Shown piece by piece: positions 6,264 to 14,187 of a DNA stretch of 25,956 nt. Position 1 is the first letter of the stretch. Every line of letters starts with the position of its first letter. Position numbers and translations under genes: made by a program. Location of the stretch: NCBI RefSeq assembly GCF_902490045.1, contig NZ_CABUCJ010000027.1, positions 1-25,956 of the forward strand, written 5' to 3'. The notes under the pieces were generated by a model, which was not told the origin of the DNA, did no database searches, and saw only the letters and a program-made list of their open reading frames with translations. This stretch comes from an uncultured Anaerotruncus sp. (GTDB taxonomy: Bacteria; Bacillota; Clostridia; Oscillospirales; Ruminococcaceae).

Positions 6264-7348
6264 TGCGCGGCCTCCTTTCCATCTTCCGCAGGGCTTTTCG
6301 CACGCGGGAAGCAGAGGGTTACAAGCGGCGCCGCGACCGCCAGCAGCAGGAGCGGCACGCCGCTTTCCCACGCCGGGCCGGACGCCTCCCACAGCGGCGC
6401 CGCGGCAAGCGCGGCGGCCCCCGCCGCGAGAGCGCAGAGCGCGGAGGCTCCGCCCATCCGCACTTTGGGGAAAAGCCGCCGCAGGCAGGTGCAGCCGCAG
6501 TAGAGCCATGCGGTGGCGCGCAGGAAGGCGGTAAAAATCCACACGGCGATGTGCACAAGGTCCATCCGCCCGAAGACCGACAGGTTCGCGACTGCCGCCG
6601 CGGTTTGCAGCGGGAAGAGGCGGGTGCCCGCGTAGTCCCCGAGCGCCGTCACGACGAAAAAGCAGAGCACCCACCACACCGCCGCGGTGAGCACCACCCA
6701 CCAGAAGCCGGTCTTCCCGCTTCCGCCGCGCACCCGCGGGAAGAGCAGCAGGAAAAGCAGGATGTCCGCGTTGCCGGCCACGCCGCGAAGCGTCCCCGCG
6801 GCAAGCGCGGCGGGCTCCAAAAAGGGGCTCGCAAGGTTCGCGAGGTCGACCTCGGGCAGCAGCGCGAAGAGCAGGAGCGCCCCCGCCGCCATCGACACCG
6901 CGAAAAAGAAGCCGCCCGCGCGGGAGAACGCCTCCAGCCCGAGAGACGCGGCGTAGGCGGCCGCCAGCAGAAAGATGAGGACGAACACCCACTGCTTCGC
7001 GTTCTGGTAGACGGTGCTCACGAGGAAAAAGCTGAAATGCCCGGCCGTCGACGCGGCCATATAGACGCAGAAGAGTCCGCAGGCGGCGGTGAGCGCCGCG
7101 CCGAACGGCCTGCCGACCCGCCAGAAGGCGGTGAGCATATCGCCGCCCGCCCTCCGCCGGAGCAGGAAGAAGGGCAGCAGCAAAAGCAGCGCGCCGGCCG
7201 CCGCGAGCGGGACTGCCGCCAGCGCCGCCGGCCCGGAGAGGTTCTTTTCGGAGCGGGAGGTGTAGGTGAAGAGGACGAAGAGCCTGCAGAGCAGGAGCAG
7301 CATGACGAGCTGCGCCGGGGAGATGTCGCGCGGGCGGCTACCGATCAT
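6260..7348 (-). CDS. gerB: GerAB/YndE-type spore germination permease
   Basis: B subunit of the germinant receptor, an APC-superfamily membrane protein that in Bacillus binds the nutrient (often an amino acid). The 362 residues form roughly ten hydrophobic segments, starting with QLVMLLLLCRLFVLFT (13-28). It carries the soluble loop EVDLANLASPFLEP typical of the family, where related proteins have a P-[FL] stretch before TM6. Length matches the family (about 360). The ATG at 7348 lies inside the end of gerA (11-nt overlap), with GGGAGGG about 9 nt upstream; the gene ends by overlapping the gerC start. Overlaps on both sides suggest translational coupling of the receptor subunits. The germinant cannot be predicted. 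Confidence 0.9.
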   Translation of the reverse strand: MIGSRPRDISPAQLVMLLLLCRLFVLFTYTSRSEKNLSGPAALAAVPLAAAGALLLLLPFFLLRRRAGGDMLTAFWRVGRPFGAALTAACGLFCVYMAASTAGHFSFFLVSTVYQNAKQWVFVLIFLLAAAYAASLGLEAFSRAGGFFFAVSMAAGALLLFALLPEVDLANLASPFLEPAALAAGTLRGVAGNADILLFLLLFPRVRGGSGKTGFWWVVLTAAVWWVLCFFVVTALGDYAGTRLFPLQTAAAVANLSVFGRMDLVHIAVWIFTAFLRATAWLYCGCTCLRRLFPKVRMGGASALCALAAGAAALAAAPLWEASGPAWESGVPLLLLAVAAPLVTLCFPRAKSPAEDGKEAAQ

Positions 7349-8891
7349 TTCCGGTTCCCTCCCCTCGGATGTCGCTGCCCGCCAGGTCCTGCACCCGCAG
7401 GTCCTCCTTGGCCAGCGTGCGCCACCCCCAGCGGAAGAGCACGTCCCGCATCGGGTAGAGGGAGAAGGGGGTGGCGGGCGAGGTCGCGGGGACGCCGAGC
7501 GGGTTCACGGCGCAGAGGTTGACGACCACGGCGCACAGCGCCAGCACGACGCCGAACACGCCCGACAGCCCGCCGATCAGGATAAAGGCGAAGCGCAGCA
7601 CGGTCACCGGCTCATAGAGGCTCGGCACCACGAACGAGCTGATCGCGGTGACGGCGACGACGATGACCATCGGCGCGCCGATGATGCCCGCGCTGACCGC
7701 CGCGTCGCCGATGACGAGCGCGCCGACGATGCTCACCGCGTGGCCGACCGCCTGCGGCATCCGTAGCCCCGCCTCCCGCACGATCTCATAGATGAAAAAG
7801 ACGGCGAGCGCCTCGAACATCAGCGGGAAGGGGGTCGTCTCCTCGCTGACGACGAGGCTCGTCAGGATCGTCGCGGGCAGCAGCTCGGGGTGGAAGGAGC
7901 CGACCGCGACATAGAACCCCGGCAGCAGGATGGAGAGGGCGAAGGCCGCGTATTTGAGCCAGCGGATAAAGGTGGCGAAATAGGGCCGGTGGGAGTAGTC
8001 GTCGAGGCTCTGGAAGTTTTCGGCAAAGAGGTAGGGCACGATGAGCGCGTAGGGGGTGCCGTCGACGAGCAGGCCGACGCGCCCCTCCGCGACCTTGGCG
8101 CAGAGGGTGTCGGGGCGCTCGGTCACCCCCACGCCTGAAAAGAGGGAGAGCGGCTTCGAGTCGAGGAAGGGCTGGAGGTAGCCGCTCTCGAGCACCACGT
8201 CGATCTTCACCTTGGAGAGCCGGTATTTCACCTCGCGCAGCAGCTCGTCCGACACCGCCCCGCGCAGGTAGACGAGGGTGCAGTCGGTTCGGCTCTTGTC
8301 CCCGAAGACGGTCATCTCAAAGACCAGGTCGGGGGATTTGAACCGCCGCCGCAGCAGCGACATGTTGGGGCGCAGCATCTCGGAAAAGCCCTCGCGGGAG
8401 CCGCGCACGTTGGTCTCCCCCGCCGGTTCGCCGACCGAGCGGCCGGAGAAGCCCTGGATGCCGAAGACCGAACCGCCCGCGACCCCGTCGATGAGCAGCA
8501 CGACAAAGCCGGACATCATAAACCGGAAGAGCTCGCCGAAGGTGTGGATCTCCTTCTGGTCGGGTGCGAGCAGCGACTGGTGGCGTACCCAGTCGAGCAC
8601 AGCCTCGGGGCCGGGATTTTCAAGCTTCAGGCGGGTGAGCGGTTCGGCGAACATCTCCGAAAAGGTCTGGGTGTCCACCATACCCTCGCACATCAGCACG
8701 GCGCAGGGCACGCCGCACACCCGCACCTCATGGATGATGAGGTCGCCGGAGTCGGTGAACATCGCGCGCACCCCGATCAGGTTGTCGAGCAGCACGCCGC
8801 CCAGCCTTTTGTCCGCGCCCCCGTCCGGACGGGGCGGCGCGTAGGCGGGCGGCGGAGCGAACAGCCCCTTCAGATAACGGATGACTCCCAT
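7338..8891 (-). CDS. gerA: GerA-type spore germination protein
   Basis: A subunit of the germinant receptor; recent work on the family shows it oligomerises into an ion channel. The 517 residues comprise an N-terminal hydrophilic part (about 1-285, preceded by a Pro-rich FAPPPAYAPPRP tail) and a membrane part. The latter contains SILLPGFYVAVGSFHPELLP, FPLMFEALAVFFIYEIVREA and GALVIGDAAVSAGIIGAPM, all hallmarks of the GerA family. Two ATGs lie in frame, at 8897 and 8891; GGAGG at 8899-8903 is 1 nt from the first and 7 nt from the second, so 8891 is preferred. First gene of the ger operon. A sigma-G-like element lies upstream (8927-8957). Confidence 0.94.
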   Translation of the reverse strand: MGVIRYLKGLFAPPPAYAPPRPDGGADKRLGGVLLDNLIGVRAMFTDSGDLIIHEVRVCGVPCAVLMCEGMVDTQTFSEMFAEPLTRLKLENPGPEAVLDWVRHQSLLAPDQKEIHTFGELFRFMMSGFVVLLIDGVAGGSVFGIQGFSGRSVGEPAGETNVRGSREGFSEMLRPNMSLLRRRFKSPDLVFEMTVFGDKSRTDCTLVYLRGAVSDELLREVKYRLSKVKIDVVLESGYLQPFLDSKPLSLFSGVGVTERPDTLCAKVAEGRVGLLVDGTPYALIVPYLFAENFQSLDDYSHRPYFATFIRWLKYAAFALSILLPGFYVAVGSFHPELLPATILTSLVVSEETTPFPLMFEALAVFFIYEIVREAGLRMPQAVGHAVSIVGALVIGDAAVSAGIIGAPMVIVVAVTAISSFVVPSLYEPVTVLRFAFILIGGLSGVFGVVLALCAVVVNLCAVNPLGVPATSPATPFSLYPMRDVLFRWGWRTLAKEDLRVQDLAGSDIRGEGTGNDR

Positions 8892-8926
8892 TCCCATTCC
8901 TCCCGTTTTACAGTTTGATACAGCGT

Positions 8927-8957
8927 TAGTATTGCCAGCAAAGCGCCGGGAATATCC
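8927..8957 (-). promoter_or_regulatory. Weak sigma-G-like promoter of the ger operon
   Basis: On the minus strand AATACTA (8927-8933) is one mismatch from the sigma-G -10 CATACTA. GGATA (8953-8957) lies 19 nt upstream, near the GHATR -35. Known ger operons are sigma-G dependent, which fits, but the spacing is slightly long. Motif match only. Confidence 0.4.
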
Positions 8958-8994
8958 ATTTGCTTTCCGGCCAGACTAAGAATCAGTAAAATCG

Positions 8995-9717
8995 ATGGAG
9001 GTTCGATGGCTTTTGTATATTGTATTCATCCGCGTGCTGATCATCTATGCGCTGATCATCCTGAGCCTTCGGCTGATGGGCAAACGGCAGATCGGCCAGC
9101 TCCAGCCCTCCGAGCTGGTCGTCACCATCCTGGTCTCCAACATCGCGACAATGGCGATCGAGGACATCAACGTGCCGCTGATCGGCGGCATCATCCCCAT
9201 CCTCACGCTGGTTTCCTTCGACGTTCTCATCTCCGCGCTGACCCTGCGCTTTAAAAAGATGCGCCGCATCGTCTCGGGCACGCCGCGCGTCATCATCCGC
9301 GACGGCAGGATCGACCAGAAGCAGCTCAAGGAGCTGCGCTTCACGATCGACGACATGATGGAGGAACTGCGCGGCAAGGATATCTTCGACGTGCGCGACG
9401 TGGCGTTCGCGATCGTTGAAACGACCGGCACCCTCTCGGTCTACCCCAAATTCAACGCCCAGCCCGCCACCGCCGGGATGCTGGGGCTCCAGGCTCCTCC
9501 CGGCGCGGACGCACCCCCCGTCGTGCTCATCGCGGACGGGGTCGTGGTCGACAGCGCGCTCGGCTACTGCAACCTCAAATATGAATGGCTGGAAAAAACG
9601 ATCACCGACAACGGCTACACCACCCGGGACATCTTCCTGATGACCTGCAACCGGCAGGCCGACTATCTGATCGTGCCCAAAGCGCAGCTCAAGGAGCAAA
9701 AGGAGGATGCGTCATGA
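8995..9717 (+). CDS. DUF421 (YetF-like) membrane protein
   Basis: Member of the DUF421/YetF family, integral membrane proteins of unknown function common in sporeformers. N-terminal hydrophobic helices (about 6-28, 41-60, 62-82) enclose the family signature RLMGKRQIGQLQPSELV (26-42). A cytoplasmic C-terminal domain follows with TPRVIIRDGRID (97-108) and the LRFTIDDMMEELR (114-126) stretch. At 240 residues it is full length. The ATG at 8995 has no ribosome-binding site. An in-frame TTG at 9013 lies 11 nt after GGAGG (8997-9001) and would give the short N-terminus typical of relatives, so the start is uncertain. It is divergent from gerA and overlaps the DUF4363 gene by 4 nt (ATGA), forming a two-gene operon. 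Confidence 0.9.
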   Translation: MEVRWLLYIVFIRVLIIYALIILSLRLMGKRQIGQLQPSELVVTILVSNIATMAIEDINVPLIGGIIPILTLVSFDVLISALTLRFKKMRRIVSGTPRVIIRDGRIDQKQLKELRFTIDDMMEELRGKDIFDVRDVAFAIVETTGTLSVYPKFNAQPATAGMLGLQAPPGADAPPVVLIADGVVVDSALGYCNLKYEWLEKTITDNGYTTRDIFLMTCNRQADYLIVPKAQLKEQKEDAS

Positions 9718-10094
9718 AACGGGTTGTCGCCGTCTGCGTCATCATCGCGCTGATCCTTACGGCAAGCACGATGGCGCTCATGCACCTGCTGCGCGTTTCG
9801 GACGAGATGGAGGCGTCCCTCTCCGCCATCGCGGACGCCATCGACCGGGACGACATGCCCCGCGCCGCGCAGCTCACAAACGCCTTCCTAGATCAGTGGG
9901 AGCGCAGCGAAACGGTCATGACGCGCTATATCCACCACGACGAGCTCGACACGATCACCGGCATCGTGGCGCGCCTGCCCATGCTCGCGAAGTATGGCGA
10001 AACCGCCGAATACGCGGCGGAGGTGGCGCGCCTGCGCCACCTGATCTCCCATATCCGCGACGCGGAGGTCCCCACGCTGCCGAATATCTTTTAG
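9714..10094 (+). CDS. DUF4363 family protein (126 aa)
   Basis: Small protein with one N-terminal membrane anchor (about 4-26) and an extracytoplasmic helical remainder, with motifs such as LTNAFLDQWERSE and HHDELDTITGIVARL. This matches DUF4363, often found beside DUF421 in Clostridia; function unknown. The ATG at 9714 overlaps the stop of the DUF421 gene (ATGA), with AGGAGG about 8 nt upstream, so translation is probably coupled and the two products may act together in the membrane. A strong bidirectional terminator follows. Confidence 0.82.
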   Translation: MKRVVAVCVIIALILTASTMALMHLLRVSDEMEASLSAIADAIDRDDMPRAAQLTNAFLDQWERSETVMTRYIHHDELDTITGIVARLPMLAKYGETAEYAAEVARLRHLISHIRDAEVPTLPNIF

Positions 10095-10103
10095 CGCGGG
10101 AGC

Positions 10104-10149
10104 AAAAAAAAGAGGACCCATCCGGTTATCCGGATGGGTCCTCTTTTTT
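10104..10149. terminator. Strong bidirectional terminator
   Basis: A stem of about 18 bp (GAGGACCCATCCGG / CCGGATGGGTCCTC extended by A/T pairs) with a TTAT loop at 10126-10129, flanked by an A-run on the left and a T-run on the right. It lies between the convergent DUF4363 gene (+) and nrdR (-) and can serve both. Confidence 0.95.
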
Positions 10150-10155
10150 GTCGGG

Positions 10156-10623
10156 TTATTTTTCCCCGTCGCGGGAGCTCAGCAGGGTCTGGAGCTCCTT
10201 CATGAAGGAGTCGATGTCCTTGAACTGCCGGTAGACCGACGCGAAGCGCACATAGGCGACCTCGTCGATGCCGCGCAGCTTCTCCATGGCGAGCTCGCCG
10301 ATCTTGTAGGAGGGGACCTCCTTTTCCAGCGAGTTGCGCAGCGTCATCTCGATATCCCGCACCGCCTCCTCGAGCACGTCGAGCGGCACCGGGCGCTTTT
10401 CGCAGGCGCGCACCATGCCGCCCAGCACCTTTCCGGCGTCGAACTCCTCCCGCGACTTGTCCTTTTTGATGACGATCAGCGGGGTGGTCTCGATGACCTC
10501 ATAGGTGGTGAACCGCCTCCCGCACTTGATGCACTCGCGGCGGCGGCGGATGCGCTCCGACTCGTCGGTCGGCCGGGAATCGATGACTTTGCTCTCGACA
10601 TAACCGCAGTATGGACACTTCAC
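10156..10623 (-). CDS. nrdR: Transcriptional repressor NrdR
   Basis: Zinc-ribbon/ATP-cone repressor that senses (d)ATP and represses ribonucleotide reductase genes by binding NrdR boxes. The 155 residues show CPYC (3-6) and CIKCGRRFTTYE (31-42) as the zinc ribbon, then the ATP-cone (about 47-137) with VIKKDKSREEFD and VAYVRFASVYRQFKD. Length is standard. The start is GTG at 10623, directly before the first zinc-ribbon codons; a GAGGG element lies about 10 nt upstream (10634-10638). Monocistronic: own promoter at 10680-10708, shared terminator at 10104-10149. No ribonucleotide reductase gene or obvious NrdR-box pair is in the window. Confidence 0.97.
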   Translation of the reverse strand: MKCPYCGYVESKVIDSRPTDESERIRRRRECIKCGRRFTTYEVIETTPLIVIKKDKSREEFDAGKVLGGMVRACEKRPVPLDVLEEAVRDIEMTLRNSLEKEVPSYKIGELAMEKLRGIDEVAYVRFASVYRQFKDIDSFMKELQTLLSSRDGEK

Positions 10624-10679
10624 AGGACCATCTCCCTCATTCTGTTGGGGCGCTCGTTTATACTGTCTGTATTACCCGT

Positions 10680-10708
10680 ATCATAACACAAATCGCCCGG
10701 CAAAACAA
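10680..10708 (-). promoter_or_regulatory. Sigma-A-type promoter of nrdR
   Basis: TTGTTT (10703-10708), 17-nt spacer, TATGAT (10680-10685) on the minus strand. This gives a leader of about 50 nt. Confidence 0.6.
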
Positions 10709-10714
10709 GGAATT

Positions 10715-11503
10715 TCAACCATTTTCCGCGCGGATCGCCGCAAGAATCCGTGCATAACTGTCATCGAGCTCCGAATAGCCGCCGTAGCTGTCCCTGTAGA
10801 GCTCAAGCATCACGCCGCCGTCGAAGCCGTACCCGCGCACCCTCCCGAGCAGCGCGGCAAGGTCGAGCTCCCCCGTCCCGAGCGGCAGGCAGTCGCCGCG
10901 CGCGCCGTGGTCGCTCACATGCAGGTGGACCAGACCCTCCCCCATCGCGTCGGCCATCTCGGCGGGCGAACAGCCCGCGCGGACGCACTGCTTGATGTCG
11001 AGTACGAATTTTGCGCCGGGCAGCGCGGCGCGCATTTCGGTGAAGAAGTCGGGGCAGAAGCCCGCGCAGCGCGGGACGTTCTCCTGCGCGACGGTGACCC
11101 CCATCCGCCTGCCCGCCTCGCACAGCTCCGCAAAGCGGTCGAAGTAGAACCGGCGGGAGCGGGCGGTGTTCCTGCGGTCGCCGTGAAAGACGAAGAGCTT
11201 CGCGCCCAGCAGGTTGGCGGCGTGAAAATACCGCTGGTAAAAGGCGATCCCGTCCGCGAAGCGGCGGCGATAGTCGGAAAAGAAGAGCAGCGGCTCGAGC
11301 CCCGAGGTGAACGGGTGCACCGAGAGAATGCGGGTGCCGCCGCCGTCCGCCACCCGGCGCAGCTCACGCAGATAGCCGTCTTCCAGCTCGCTCGCGGCGT
11401 TGAAGAAGACCTCCGCCGCCTGCGCGCCCAGGCCCGCGATATAGGAAAGCCCGCGCTCGGTGAGCTCGGGATAGAAGCACGCGGTGGATATTCCGGCCAG
11501 CAT
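10715..11503 (-). CDS. Sugar phosphate isomerase/epimerase-like TIM-barrel protein
   Basis: Xylose isomerase-like TIM barrel (AP endonuclease family 2 fold), usually divalent-metal-dependent isomerases or epimerases of sugars or inositols. The 262 residues show the expected metal and active-site positions at strand ends: His63 (SVHPFTSG), His107 (VFHGDRR), Glu141 (AQENVPR), Asp169 (VLDIKQC), His195 (HLHVSDH) and Glu234 (MLELYRD). The start ATG at 11503 has AGGGGG about 8 nt upstream; the longer open frame to 11620 runs through the hairpin downstream of secF and is not used. It lies downstream of secDF on the same strand, separated by a hairpin. No clear promoter of its own was found. Substrate unknown. 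Confidence 0.88.
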   Translation of the reverse strand: MLAGISTACFYPELTERGLSYIAGLGAQAAEVFFNAASELEDGYLRELRRVADGGGTRILSVHPFTSGLEPLLFFSDYRRRFADGIAFYQRYFHAANLLGAKLFVFHGDRRNTARSRRFYFDRFAELCEAGRRMGVTVAQENVPRCAGFCPDFFTEMRAALPGAKFVLDIKQCVRAGCSPAEMADAMGEGLVHLHVSDHGARGDCLPLGTGELDLAALLGRVRGYGFDGGVMLELYRDSYGGYSELDDSYARILAAIRAENG

Positions 11504-11583
11504 CGGCTTTCCCCCTTCCGCCCCGCGGGGCAATCGTTTTTTCCATGATATGCGCGCCGGGCGCGCGCCGTCAAAATGGAGAC

Positions 11584-11608
11584 GGGCCGCCGGCGGTGCC
11601 GGCGGCCC
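11584..11608 (-). terminator. Hairpin after secF, probable terminator
   Basis: A perfect 11-bp GC stem (GGGCCGCCGGC / GCCGGCGGCCC, 11584-11594 and 11598-11608) with a 3-nt loop, 16 nt downstream of the secF stop. Only a short T-run (TTTT about 10 nt on) follows on the minus strand, so termination may be partial. Confidence 0.55.
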
Positions 11609-11624
11609 TGGAAATGCCACAGAC

Positions 11625-12545
11625 TTATTTGTTCGCGAGCTTGCGCTCCTGCCAGAGCGACCAGAGGGAGCCGGAAATAAACATCGAGGAGAAGAATCCG
11701 GCGAACATGCCCACCAGCAGCGGGAAGGAGAAGGTCAGGATCGAGCCGACGTTGTACACGAGCGACATGACGCACACGCAGCCGACCGCGATGACGGTCG
11801 AAACGGTGGTGTTGATCGAACGGGACATCGACTGGTTGACCGAGATGTTGACCAGATCCTTGTAGGAGGTCTTGACCGGCAGCAACCTGCGGTTTTCGCG
11901 GATGCGGTCGTAGACGATGATCGTGTTGTTGATCGAATAGCCCAGGATGGTCAGCATGACCGCGATGAAGCTGTCGTTGAGCGGGAAGCCGCAGACGACG
12001 AACGCGCCGTAGGCGATGATCAGGTCGTGGACGAGCGCGGCCACCGCGATGACGCCCGCCGACCAGCCGTTCATCTTACGGAATCGGAAAGCAATATAGA
12101 TGATCATCAGGATGGAGGCCACGGCGACCGCGACGATCGATTTGAACAGGAAGTCCCGTCCGATCGACGGGTCGACGTTGCTGATGCTGGCGGTCTGCAC
12201 GTTCGCGCCGGGGAACTTCTCGTTGAGCGCCGTGTTGACCGCGATCTGCTGATCCGGCGTGACGCCCGACTTGGAGTTGAGGGTGATCACATAGTTGGCC
12301 GCGCCGGTGCTGACGTCGTTTTGCTCGCGCAGCGTGACCTTCTGTCCCAGCGCGTTTTCGATGGTGCCCTGGAACTCGCCCTTGTCAAGGTCGCCGTCAA
12401 ACGAGTAGGTGACGATCGTGCCGCCGCTGAACTGGATGTCCAGCTTCACGCCGGGGAAGAAGGAGGCCAGGATGGCAATGACAATCAGGACAATCGAAAT
12501 TGTGAACCAAATCTTTCTGCGTCCGACAATATCAATCTGTTTCAT
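11625..12545 (-). CDS. secF: Protein translocase subunit SecF
   Basis: RND-type partner of SecD that uses the proton or sodium gradient to help pull preproteins across the membrane after SecA/SecYEG. The 306 residues have TM1 at about 12-30, the DIQFSGGT motif (36-43), a periplasmic-type domain to about 130, then five helices. LVHD (171-174) and GYSINNTIIVYDRIRE (202-217) are the conserved SecF motifs. The start ATG at 12545 overlaps the secD stop by one base (TAATG), with GGAGG upstream inside secD, so translation is coupled. A GC hairpin follows the stop. Confidence 0.97.
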   Translation of the reverse strand: MKQIDIVGRRKIWFTISIVLIVIAILASFFPGVKLDIQFSGGTIVTYSFDGDLDKGEFQGTIENALGQKVTLREQNDVSTGAANYVITLNSKSGVTPDQQIAVNTALNEKFPGANVQTASISNVDPSIGRDFLFKSIVAVAVASILMIIYIAFRFRKMNGWSAGVIAVAALVHDLIIAYGAFVVCGFPLNDSFIAVMLTILGYSINNTIIVYDRIRENRRLLPVKTSYKDLVNISVNQSMSRSINTTVSTVIAVGCVCVMSLVYNVGSILTFSFPLLVGMFAGFFSSMFISGSLWSLWQERKLANK

Positions 12546-13903
12546 TATTTGTCACCTCCATACAGCCACGCCTTTTTAAAGGGCTTGAATTTGGAGATCG
12601 ACTTGAGCATCAGGCGGGAAGCGGTGACGCCCATGATGAAGTTGAAGATGACGCCGACGATCAGCGTATAGCCGAAGGAGTAGATCGCGCCGGTGGCGGA
12701 AGCGCCGAACCAGCGGAAGATGGGGCTGAAGATGGTGCCGAAGATCGAACTCGGCGGTCCGAACGCGCCCATCAGGATGATGGCGACGAGCACCATCGTG
12801 ATGTTGCCGTCGAAGATGGCCGCGAAGGTGCGCTGGAAGCCCGAATCGATCGCGCCGTCCAGGGTCTTGCCGTTGCGGAGTTCCTCCTTGATGCGCTCGG
12901 AGGTGATGACGTTCGCGTCGACGCCCATGCCGATCGAGAGGATGATACCGGCGATGCCGGGCAGCGTGAGCGTGAAGGAGGGGAACGGCGCGAAGAAGCC
13001 GGTGAGGCAGGCGATCATGCCCGCCACCTGGCCGACCAGCGCGATCGTGGCGACCACGCCGCTCATGCGGTACATCGCGATGATGAAGAGCGCCACGAGG
13101 ATGAAGGCGATCACGCCCGCGGTGACCATCGCGTCACGCGCGCCGAGGCCGAGCGTCGGGGAGATCGAGGAGAAGTTTTCGGTCTCGAGCTTGAAGGGCA
13201 GCGCGCCCGCGTTGATCTTTTCAGCGAGATCCTGCGCGCCGCTGACGTCGAAGCCGCCCGAAATGGTGGCCACGCCGTTGGGGATCTGGGTCTTGACGGT
13301 CGCCGAGCTGATGCGGTTCTCATCCATCCAGATGGAGATCGGCTGCCCGACCAGGCGGCCGGTCGCCTCGGAGAAGAGCTGGGCGCCCTCGGCGTTGAGG
13401 TTCAATTCGACCATCGGCTCGTTGGTCTGGGAGTTGAGGACGGCGCGCGCCGAAGTGACGTGCTTGCCCTCGATGACCACGGGACCGGTGTACGCGTTGC
13501 CCTCGCGGAAGGTCAGCAGCGCGGTCTCACCGAGCTCCTTGACCGCCTGCTCCGGGTTGAAGTCCGACTCGCCCTGCTTCCAGGGGAAACGGACGATGAT
13601 GCGGTCCTTGCTGTCGTCCACATAGGTCTCATAGTCGGTGATGTTCTTGGAGACCATACGGACCTTGATAATCGATTCCGCGGCCGCCATCTCCTCGGGA
13701 GTGGCGTCATAGCCCGCGGGCGGGGTAAATGTGACGTCCACGCCGCCGCGGATGTCGATGCCCCAGCGGATATCGTCCACACCCTTGATATAGGTGTGGG
13801 TGTTATCCCCATAGGTGGTCGACACGCCGAAGAACGACAGCGCGGTAAACGCGGCGATCAATATCAGAACGACAAAGAACACCGGTTTTCCAACCTTTTT
13901 CAT
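12545..13903 (-). CDS. secD: Protein translocase subunit SecD
   Basis: Membrane component of the SecDF export motor. The 452 residues begin with TM1 (about 7-25), then the D1 motif GIDIRGGVDV (48-57), a large extracytoplasmic domain to about 255, and a five-helix RND block with LSIGMGVDANVITSERIKEE (322-341). Between the last helices is a hydrophobic loop of about 25 residues (FGPPSSIFG to GAIYSFG, 381-411), longer than the short GTGPI-type turn I remember from other SecD proteins. The ATG at 13903 has AGGAGG about 8 nt upstream. The reading frame stays open upstream to 14029 with no stop, so an N-terminally extended product cannot be excluded. Separate secD and secF, rather than a fused SecDF, is normal for Clostridia. 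Confidence 0.96.
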   Translation of the reverse strand: MKKVGKPVFFVVLILIAAFTALSFFGVSTTYGDNTHTYIKGVDDIRWGIDIRGGVDVTFTPPAGYDATPEEMAAAESIIKVRMVSKNITDYETYVDDSKDRIIVRFPWKQGESDFNPEQAVKELGETALLTFREGNAYTGPVVIEGKHVTSARAVLNSQTNEPMVELNLNAEGAQLFSEATGRLVGQPISIWMDENRISSATVKTQIPNGVATISGGFDVSGAQDLAEKINAGALPFKLETENFSSISPTLGLGARDAMVTAGVIAFILVALFIIAMYRMSGVVATIALVGQVAGMIACLTGFFAPFPSFTLTLPGIAGIILSIGMGVDANVITSERIKEELRNGKTLDGAIDSGFQRTFAAIFDGNITMVLVAIILMGAFGPPSSIFGTIFSPIFRWFGASATGAIYSFGYTLIVGVIFNFIMGVTASRLMLKSISKFKPFKKAWLYGGDK

Positions 13904-14127
13904 CTGCTTGTCCTCCTTGCAAAACCACAACTGCAAAAACAGCCGGCAGCCGCAGTGCGGCTGCCCGTGGTCTTCCTCTGGCCTTTCCGGCCGTCCGCGC
14001 GGCGGCCCGGACAACTTCACGCCGCGCATCCTCCGCGGCCTGAAACTGCCCGCCCCGCCGGGCTTTCCCCCGGGTTTTCGGCCATGCCAAACATCCGCCG
14101 GGACGCGCCCGGCCGCAATGCGGCACT
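13904..14127 (-). promoter_or_regulatory. Long structured leader of secDF
   Basis: From the expected transcription start near 14127 to the secD ATG there are about 220 nt. They contain (a) a 25-codon upstream reading frame, ATG 14094 to a TGA ending at 14017; (b) a GTG at 14020 overlapping that stop as GTGA, 9 nt after GGAGG (14030-14034), that opens a frame running without stop into secD; and (c) a perfect 10-bp hairpin (13945-13965) followed on the minus strand by GGCTGTTTTTG, which resembles an intrinsic terminator. The elements are seen directly; regulation by attenuation or a leader peptide is inference. Confidence 0.45.
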
Positions 14128-14133
14128 TTTTTA

Positions 14134-14162
14134 ATTATATTGGATATGAAAGGAAAAGTCAA
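14134..14162 (-). promoter_or_regulatory. Strong sigma-A-type promoter of secDF
   Basis: TTGACT (14157-14162), 17-nt spacer, perfect TATAAT (14134-14139) on the minus strand. Among the strongest promoter matches in the window. Confidence 0.85.
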
Positions 14163-14187
14163 TCGGTTTTTGCCGCGCGGGCGCGGT

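Noticed and set aside
6264..6992. N-terminal extension of the gerC reading frame over gerB
   Set aside because: The lipoprotein signal and ATGA-coupled start at 6263 define gerC; the upstream part overlaps gerB in another frame.
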